Below, in pieces: positions 6,650-11,941 of a stretch of 11,941 nt of DNA (positions are counted from its first letter, which is position 1; every line of letters begins with the position of its first letter). The DNA is taken from positions 1 through 11,941 of the forward strand of contig DDRC01000203.1 of the NCBI GenBank assembly GCA_002342985.1, read 5' to 3'. The notes beneath the pieces were generated by a model. It was not told the origin of the DNA, did not search any database, and was given only the letters and a program-made list of their open reading frames with translations. The DNA is from Flavobacteriales bacterium UBA2426. Lineage in GTDB: Bacteria > Bacteroidota > Bacteroidia > Flavobacteriales_F > PHOS-HE28. The position numbers and the translations under genes are program-made.

Positions 6650-9600
6650 ATGACCCGTTCCACGGGCATATTTACCGGCTTGCTCCTCCCGCTCCTGGCC
6701 CTTGGCCAGGGCGGCGACCAGCAGCTGCGTGCCAAGGCCGACCAGCTCTTCGCCGAGCAGCGGTTCGCCGAGGCCATGCCGCATTATTCCCAGCTCGTCA
6801 GCCTGCGGCCGTCCGACCGCGACCTCAACTTCCGCTTCGGCGCATGCCTGCTGCACGGCAGCGCTGACAAGGAGCAGGCCGTAGGCCACCTGAAGTTCGC
6901 CACCGAGGCGCCTGGTACCGACCCCATGGCCTGGTACTGGCTGGGGCGGGCCTACCACCTCAACTACCGGTTCAAGGAGGCCCAAGTTGCCTACCAGCGC
7001 TTCCTCGGCACCGCCGAGAAGAAGGCCATCGCGGCATGGCCCGTGGAGGCCCTTCAGAAGCAATGCCGCAATGGCGAACGCCTGCTCAGCAGCCTCAAGG
7101 AGATCACCGTGCGCAGCAAGGTGGAGGTGGCCGATGCCGACTTCTTCCGGTTCTATGACCTGGCCGATATCGGAGGCAAAATCGTGGTGCTCCCGGAGGA
7201 GCTGAAGTCCTCGCTGGACAAGAAGCGCAAGGAGCGCTCCGTAATCTACCTGCCCGAACGGCCGGGCCCCATCTATTTCAGCAGCTATGGCAAGGATGGC
7301 GCCACGGGCCGCGACATCTACCGCACCGAGCTCCTTCCTGACGGCACCTTCGCCACGCCTGTGAAACTGGCCGGATACATCAACACCGACCAGGATGAGG
7401 ACTTCCCCTTCATGCATCCGAACGGGAAGACCTTCTACTTCAGCAGCAAAGGCCATAACAGCATGGGGGGGTACGATGTGTTCCGCGCCAGCTACGACCG
7501 GGGGCTCGATGCCTTCGGAAGGCCCGAGAACCTCGACTTCGCGGTGAGCACGCCCGACGATGACATCTTCTACATCGTTGACGGGGAGCAGAAGGAGGCC
7601 TGCTTCGCCAGCGGACGCAACAGCAAGCAGGGCATGCTCCATGTTTACCGCGTGTCCACGGCCCAGCTGCCGGTGGTCATCAGCGTCTTCAAGGGCACCT
7701 TCGCCAGCACCATCGACCCTCAGGACCGCAAGGCGAGCATCACTGTGGAGGACGCACTCACCCAAGAGCGCGTAGCTGAGGCCGTAACGGACATCAACGG
7801 CAGCTATGTGCTGAGCGTTCCGCGCGCCGGCAAGTACCGCTACCGCGTGGAATGCGGCCCATCCGGCAAGACGCATGGCGGCATCGTGGAAGTACCCAAG
7901 ACGGACGGGCCGCGCGCCTATCGCCAGGAACTCGTCCTTGACCGGAAGGGCGACCTTGAGCAGCTGACGATCCGCAACTACTTCGATGAGCCGCTCAACG
8001 ATGATCTGGTGGCCCTCTCGCTGGAGGAGATCAAGCGGCGCGCCCGGCTCGACGTCAGCAGCCGCGAGCCGCTCGTGGCCGAGGCCGAAACTGCCCAGGA
8101 GCCGGCCCGTGACATCATGACCCGCGCCGGCTTCACGGGCGACATCGACCAGGCTGCGGCCCAGCGGCTGGCCAAGGAGGACGCCAAGGAGCTGGAAGCG
8201 GAGGCGCTCGACCAGGAAGCGCAGGCGGCCGAGGCCTTCGCCTTGTCGGTGGATGCGGCCAACGAGGCGGAGCGGGCCGCAGAACAGGCCGATCGGCTCG
8301 TGAAGGCGGCCACAGGCGCGGGCTTGGACGAGGGGGCGCGCAATGAGCGGATGACGGAGGCGGCCCGTGAGCGCCAGCGCTCGCGAGAAGCCACATTGCG
8401 CGCGCGGGCAGCATTCAATGCCGGGCAATCGCTCAGCACCATGGCCATGAATACCCGGCAGAAGTCCTTGGCGGCGGCCAAGCTGGCCGATGACCTTTCA
8501 GCGACCCTTGCTGCCCGGCAGGATGAGGCTGCCCTGGGTCACTTGCGCACCCTTCGGCAGCGCCTCGACGAGAAGAGCAAGCCCGATGCCGCGAGCGATC
8601 CGGTGGAGCAGGCCCGCAGGGCGCTGGCCGAGCAGGAGAAGGATGCATCGCGCCTGATGGGCATCGCGCGGTCAAAGCGGGAGGAGGAGGGCGAGCTGGC
8701 CGACCGCATCGCCCGCTTGAAGCGCGAGCGCGACGAAACGCGCGCCCGCAGCCGCAAGGACGAGATCGTTCGCGAGATCACCGAGCTGGAGCAGCAGCTG
8801 GCCTACCAGCGCAAGGAGACGGAAGCCGCGGTGAACAAGGCCACGGCCGCAGAGCGCCAGACGGCTGTGCTGCGCGGGCAGGCCTCCCTTACACGGCACC
8901 TCGCCCAGGTCACGGACCGCGGCGCCGGCACCGAACTCAGTGCCGATCAGGCGCAGGAGCTCGGCCTTCGCATCTCCGGCACCGATCAGCGCCTCAATGC
9001 GCTGGCCATAGATGAGCGTTACGATGCCCAGCTGGCCGTTGAGGCCGAGCGAATGGAGGCCCGCAGCTTCGACTGGGACCTCGCCTCCGCAGCACAGGCG
9101 ATCGGCGGTGCCCGCAGCGTTACGCGCGCCATGGAGAGCGGCGACGAGCCGTCCCCGCAGCAGGCCGATGCACGCCCGATAGCCATCCAAGCACCCGCCG
9201 TGGGGGTGCGCACCACGGAGCGGGCGGAGGTGGCTCAGGCGCCGATGTCCGGCGGACGGGAGGAGGTGTCTCCGGAGGTTCGGACGGCCGCGCAATTCGA
9301 CCAAGCGGTTGCGCAACCGGCCGCACGGGTGGAGCAGGAGCGTGCGGGCATTCCCGAGCAGGCTGCAGGCCGTATCGAAGCAGCGGGTCAAGGCCGTACC
9401 ATGGTTGCTGAGCAGCGGGTGAACGCGGCCGCCCCGGATGAGGAGAAGGAGCGGTTCGTGCTCGAGAACGAACGGGCGGAACTCGCTCAACTGGAACAGG
9501 CGGAGCGCAGTCGGCTGCGGAAGGACAGCCTGCAAGCGCGCATGCGCGCCGTCGATGAGCGCATCCTGGCCATCGACCGCGCTAGGGACGCGGCCGAGCG

Positions 9601-11941
9601 GGATACCCTCACTGCCGATGCCCTCGAGGCGGTGGGAGAGGTCGATCTGAGCAAGCCGGCGATTGCTTTCAGCGGCTCCGCATCGGATCAGGAGGTCATC
9701 GCCCTGGTGTACCCCGCCTATTCCGCTGATTTGGACCGGGCCGCGCGCCTTGCCGATGCCGATGCCCGTGCCGATGCGATCAACGGTGTGGAGTCCATGC
9801 TTGCGGACAGCCTGCGGGCCGAGATGCAACGACAGGTAGCCGTGCTGCAGCTCTCGCCCCAGCAAGCGGAGACCGTGCTGCCCCGGGTGGATCGCCTGCG
9901 TCGCCTCCGCGAGGCTCATCAGACCCTTGGCGAACAGGCGCTGGCCCAGCGGCAGCAGGAAATTGCCGCTTCCGGGGACATGAGCGCCGGACCGCAACAG
10001 CCGCCCGTCGTGGCGACGGTCGAAAGCGTTCCCGTGCAGCGGGCATCGGCCTCCGATCGGTTCATCGTCATCGACCGATATGCGCGCAACGTCTACGCGA
10101 GCAAGGTGGAGCATCGCTCCGCAGCCAAAGGAGTGAGCGAGGCGATTGCGTTCCGCGATGCCGACCTGGCCCGGATGGAGGATCTGACCAGCCGCATTGA
10201 CTCCATGGAGGGCCTGCTGGCGGGCATGCCGCTGGGCAAGGAAAGCGACCGGCTCCGCCGCAAGACCGATGCGCTCATCGATGAACGCTACATCATCCGA
10301 ACCGACCTGGGCCAGCGCAGCGCTTTCCTCATGCGTGAGGAGTGGAAGACCGCCAACGACAGCCTGAAGCGGGTGGAGGGGACCGCGGCGGGCCGGGGGC
10401 TGCCGATGGATGAACCCCTGCTCCAGATGGCCAAGGAGCTTGGTATCGAAGCGCGCCAGCAGTACGAATCGGCCCAGCAGCTGCGCAAGCGCGCCGACCG
10501 CAGCGAGGATATCGTGCAGCGCGACAGCCTCTACCGGCGCGCATACAGGGATGAGCTCGCGGCCCTGCTGGCCATGGACAAGGCCATCACGGTACAGAAC
10601 TACCTGGCCGGCGCTGACCATCAGCGGGGCGAGCGCCTGACCTATGAAGAGGTGGCAGCCCGCGTGCTCGGCATCCAGGAACCTGCCTCGCCTTCCATGG
10701 TATTGGCCACGGGAAACGAGCCGGCGCGCCCATCCGAATCAAGCGAGCGCCAAGCCGACGGGGTTCAGCTGGAGGCGCAATCGGCCGTTGCGAGGGGCGA
10801 GGGGGGGGCGGCTCAGCGAGCTCAACCGGATGCGCCGGCACCCGATGGTGCAGCGCGCACGGATAGCGCGGTGGCCCGCAGCGAAGCGCCCGGTGGGGAA
10901 GGCGGTGGCCAGGAACAGGAGCCTGACCGATCCGGCAACTTCCGCAACGCCGACCAGGCCGCGACCCCTGCGGACAAGGCGCCGTCTTCACCAGCCGCCA
11001 GCGCTCAGGATGCGATTGAGCAGGCCGAACGCAGGCTGACGCCGGAGGCCCGGGTGCCTGCGCAGCTGTATGAGCGATACCTCGCCAGCGAGCCGGTCGT
11101 TCTGTCCGCTCCGGCCAAGGACGCCGAATTGGACACTGACCTGCTCAGCATCCGCGTGGATCGCACCAGGGGCGAAGCCGTCGATGCGGACCGGCGCTCC
11201 GTGGAAGCCGCCGACCGCGCCACGGCGTTCGCAGACAGCGCTGCCGGGGCCCGCAAGCGCGACCGGGAGCGTCTCGAGCGCTTGGCCATGCGTGAGCGTG
11301 CGCTATCCGATTCGCTGCGGTCAACCAAGGACCGCTTGGTGGATCAGGTGCAGGAGCTGGAGCGCCTGCGCGATGAGACCCTGGTCGCGAAAGCCTTGCG
11401 CGAGCGGTTGGTCAAGTTCTACTACCTCACGCCGGAGGAGCAGGAGATGGTGCTGATGGAAGGTGATGCCAGCCGCTACTTCCAAGCCAAAGCGCGGGCA
11501 CTCGAACAGTATGAAGCCGCGGATGCCGCCTCGCTATCCGCTCGCAGCAACCGCGATGTGGCCGGTGTGCTCCGCAATCAGGCGCGCGCCGCCGAGCAGG
11601 AGGCACGAGACGGACGGCTCACCGCCACCGAGGCGGTCGACCGGGCTGCCAAGCTGGATCTCCGGGCCGCTGCCTTGGAGCAGAAGGCCGATTCGCTGGA
11701 GACCATCGCTTCACGGCTGCGCGGTGCTGCCGGCATCAACGAAAGCCAGGCCGGGGTGATGCTCCAGGGCATGCCGCCTCAGCGCAGCAGCGAACTGATG
11801 GCGATCGAGCAGCGCGTTCGGCGCACGGAGCCCCTGCTGGCCGAGTCGCGCAACGAGGCAGCTCCCCAGCGGCCGGCGGGCGACCTGCGCATGCAGCGCC
11901 CCGTGGCCCCGGAGCGCGTGGTGCAGCAGCCCGACAGGACC
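6650..11941 (+). CDS. Giant exported TPR / PD40 propeller / beta-sandwich / coiled-coil protein (3' end beyond window)
   Basis: The frame is open for 1764 codons and runs off the right edge. The ATG at 6650 gives a good signal peptide (TGIFTGLLLPLLALGQG, cut near residue 20). Residues about 25-130 are TPR-like helices (for example AWYWLGRAYHLNYRFKEAQ). About 205-335 are PD40/WD40-like propeller blades: PIYFSSYGKDGATGRDIYR, then DEDFPFMHPNGKTFYFSSKG followed by YDVFRA. About 342-420 is a carboxypeptidase-regulatory-like beta sandwich (ITVEDALTQERV, then TDINGSYVLSVPRAGKYRYR). In Bacteroidota this order normally leads into a C-terminal OmpA peptidoglycan-binding domain, as in PorE-type proteins of the type IX secretion/gliding machinery. 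Here it is instead followed by at least 1300 residues of Ala/Arg/Glu/Gln/Asp-rich helical sequence, split by Pro/Gly/Ala-rich linkers at about 9121-9440, 9966-10060 and 10677-11010. There is no Cys after residue 402. A periplasmic scaffold role is inferred. The C-terminal anchor, if any, is not visible. Confidence 0.92.
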   Translation, partial: MTRSTGIFTGLLLPLLALGQGGDQQLRAKADQLFAEQRFAEAMPHYSQLVSLRPSDRDLNFRFGACLLHGSADKEQAVGHLKFATEAPGTDPMAWYWLGRAYHLNYRFKEAQVAYQRFLGTAEKKAIAAWPVEALQKQCRNGERLLSSLKEITVRSKVEVADADFFRFYDLADIGGKIVVLPEELKSSLDKKRKERSVIYLPERPGPIYFSSYGKDGATGRDIYRTELLPDGTFATPVKLAGYINTDQDEDFPFMHPNGKTFYFSSKGHNSMGGYDVFRASYDRGLDAFGRPENLDFAVSTPDDDIFYIVDGEQKEACFASGRNSKQGMLHVYRVSTAQLPVVISVFKGTFASTIDPQDRKASITVEDALTQERVAEAVTDINGSYVLSVPRAGKYRYRVECGPSGKTHGGIVEVPKTDGPRAYRQELVLDRKGDLEQLTIRNYFDEPLNDDLVALSLEEIKRRARLDVSSREPLVAEAETAQEPARDIMTRAGFTGDIDQAAAQRLAKEDAKELEAEALDQEAQAAEAFALSVDAANEAERAAEQADRLVKAATGAGLDEGARNERMTEAARERQRSREATLRARAAFNAGQSLSTMAMNTRQKSLAAAKLADDLSATLAARQDEAALGHLRTLRQRLDEKSKPDAASDPVEQARRALAEQEKDASRLMGIARSKREEEGELADRIARLKRERDETRARSRKDEIVREITELEQQLAYQRKETEAAVNKATAAERQTAVLRGQASLTRHLAQVTDRGAGTELSADQAQELGLRISGTDQRLNALAIDERYDAQLAVEAERMEARSFDWDLASAAQAIGGARSVTRAMESGDEPSPQQADARPIAIQAPAVGVRTTERAEVAQAPMSGGREEVSPEVRTAAQFDQAVAQPAARVEQERAGIPEQAAGRIEAAGQGRTMVAEQRVNAAAPDEEKERFVLENERAELAQLEQAERSRLRKDSLQARMRAVDERILAIDRARDAAERDTLTADALEAVGEVDLSKPAIAFSGSASDQEVIALVYPAYSADLDRAARLADADARADAINGVESMLADSLRAEMQRQVAVLQLSPQQAETVLPRVDRLRRLREAHQTLGEQALAQRQQEIAASGDMSAGPQQPPVVATVESVPVQRASASDRFIVIDRYARNVYASKVEHRSAAKGVSEAIAFRDADLARMEDLTSRIDSMEGLLAGMPLGKESDRLRRKTDALIDERYIIRTDLGQRSAFLMREEWKTANDSLKRVEGTAAGRGLPMDEPLLQMAKELGIEARQQYESAQQLRKRADRSEDIVQRDSLYRRAYRDELAALLAMDKAITVQNYLAGADHQRGERLTYEEVAARVLGIQEPASPSMVLATGNEPARPSESSERQADGVQLEAQSAVARGEGGAAQRAQPDAPAPDGAARTDSAVARSEAPGGEGGGQEQEPDRSGNFRNADQAATPADKAPSSPAASAQDAIEQAERRLTPEARVPAQLYERYLASEPVVLSAPAKDAELDTDLLSIRVDRTRGEAVDADRRSVEAADRATAFADSAAGARKRDRERLERLAMRERALSDSLRSTKDRLVDQVQELERLRDETLVAKALRERLVKFYYLTPEEQEMVLMEGDASRYFQAKARALEQYEAADAASLSARSNRDVAGVLRNQARAAEQEARDGRLTATEAVDRAAKLDLRAAALEQKADSLETIASRLRGAAGINESQAGVMLQGMPPQRSSELMAIEQRVRRTEPLLAESRNEAAPQRPAGDLRMQRPVAPERVVQQPDRT
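9121..9440 (+). repeat. Low-complexity Pro/Ala/Gln/Glu-rich linker within the giant coiled-coil gene
   Basis: About 105 codons rich in Ala, Pro, Gln, Glu, Val and Arg, with no heptad pattern. It separates a first helical block (about 7935-9120) from a second (about 9441-9965). It is probably a flexible hinge. This is compositional bias and not a tandem repeat. Confidence 0.5.
10677..11010 (+). repeat. Low-complexity Ala/Pro/Gly/Ser/Glu-rich linker within the giant coiled-coil gene
   Basis: About 110 codons of Ala, Pro, Ser, Glu, Gly, Asp and Gln, predicted disordered by eye, between helical blocks 10061-10676 and 11011-11860. It contains a run of eight G at 10801-10808. The reading frame stays open and the helical composition resumes afterwards, so the frame across the linker appears correct. 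Confidence 0.55.
10801..10808 (+). repeat. Homopolymeric G8 tract inside the coding frame
   Basis: Eight consecutive G, read as part of Glu-Gly-Gly-Ala codons in the disordered linker of the giant gene. It could slip during replication or sequencing. The frame is intact in this copy. Confidence 0.85.

Noticed and set aside
6518..10621. Minus-strand open frames of 636 and 649 codons opposite the giant gene
   Set aside because: They lack family motifs and mirror the + strand frame, which has a signal peptide, TPR, PD40 and beta-sandwich domains and stays open for 1764 codons.

Overview
The window looks like a piece of chromosome from a high-GC member of the Bacteroidota, most likely the Flavobacteriales/Sphingobacteriales side. 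This is inferred from gene content. The last gene has a TPR, then PD40 propeller, then carboxypeptidase-regulatory-like architecture that is typical of that phylum. The 1.5-kilo-residue secreted protein has the style of an uncharacterised Bacteroidota envelope family. None of the starts has a convincing Shine-Dalgarno sequence, which is also usual there. Third codon positions are strongly G/C, which is unusual for most cultured Flavobacteriales and explains the many long but spurious open frames on the minus strand.

Layout: all five genes are on the + strand and almost touch. (1) 2-589: 3' end of a polytopic membrane protein, best read as the C-terminal part of an O-antigen ligase/polymerase-like (Wzy_C) protein. 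(2) 619-1473: prmA, ribosomal protein L11 methyltransferase, with a GTG start. (3) 1470-5951: a 1493-residue secreted, mostly beta-rich protein of unknown function whose ATG overlaps the prmA stop (ATGA). (4) 5955-6605: plsY, acyl-phosphate:glycerol-3-phosphate acyltransferase. (5) 6650-11941 and beyond: a giant exported protein with TPRs, a PD40 beta-propeller and a small beta-sandwich, followed by more than 1300 residues of Ala/Arg/Glu-rich helical or coiled-coil sequence. It is still open at the right edge.

The gaps are 29, -4, 3 and 44 bp, so at least genes 2-4, and perhaps all five, could be one transcript. Apart from the housekeeping enzyme PrmA, the theme is the cell envelope: glycan ligation or polymerisation, phospholipid synthesis, and two very large exported proteins of unknown role. 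Those two proteins are the parts worth attention. I see no RNA genes, insertion sequences, CRISPR arrays, attachment sites or clear terminators, and no gene-free stretch longer than 44 bp.
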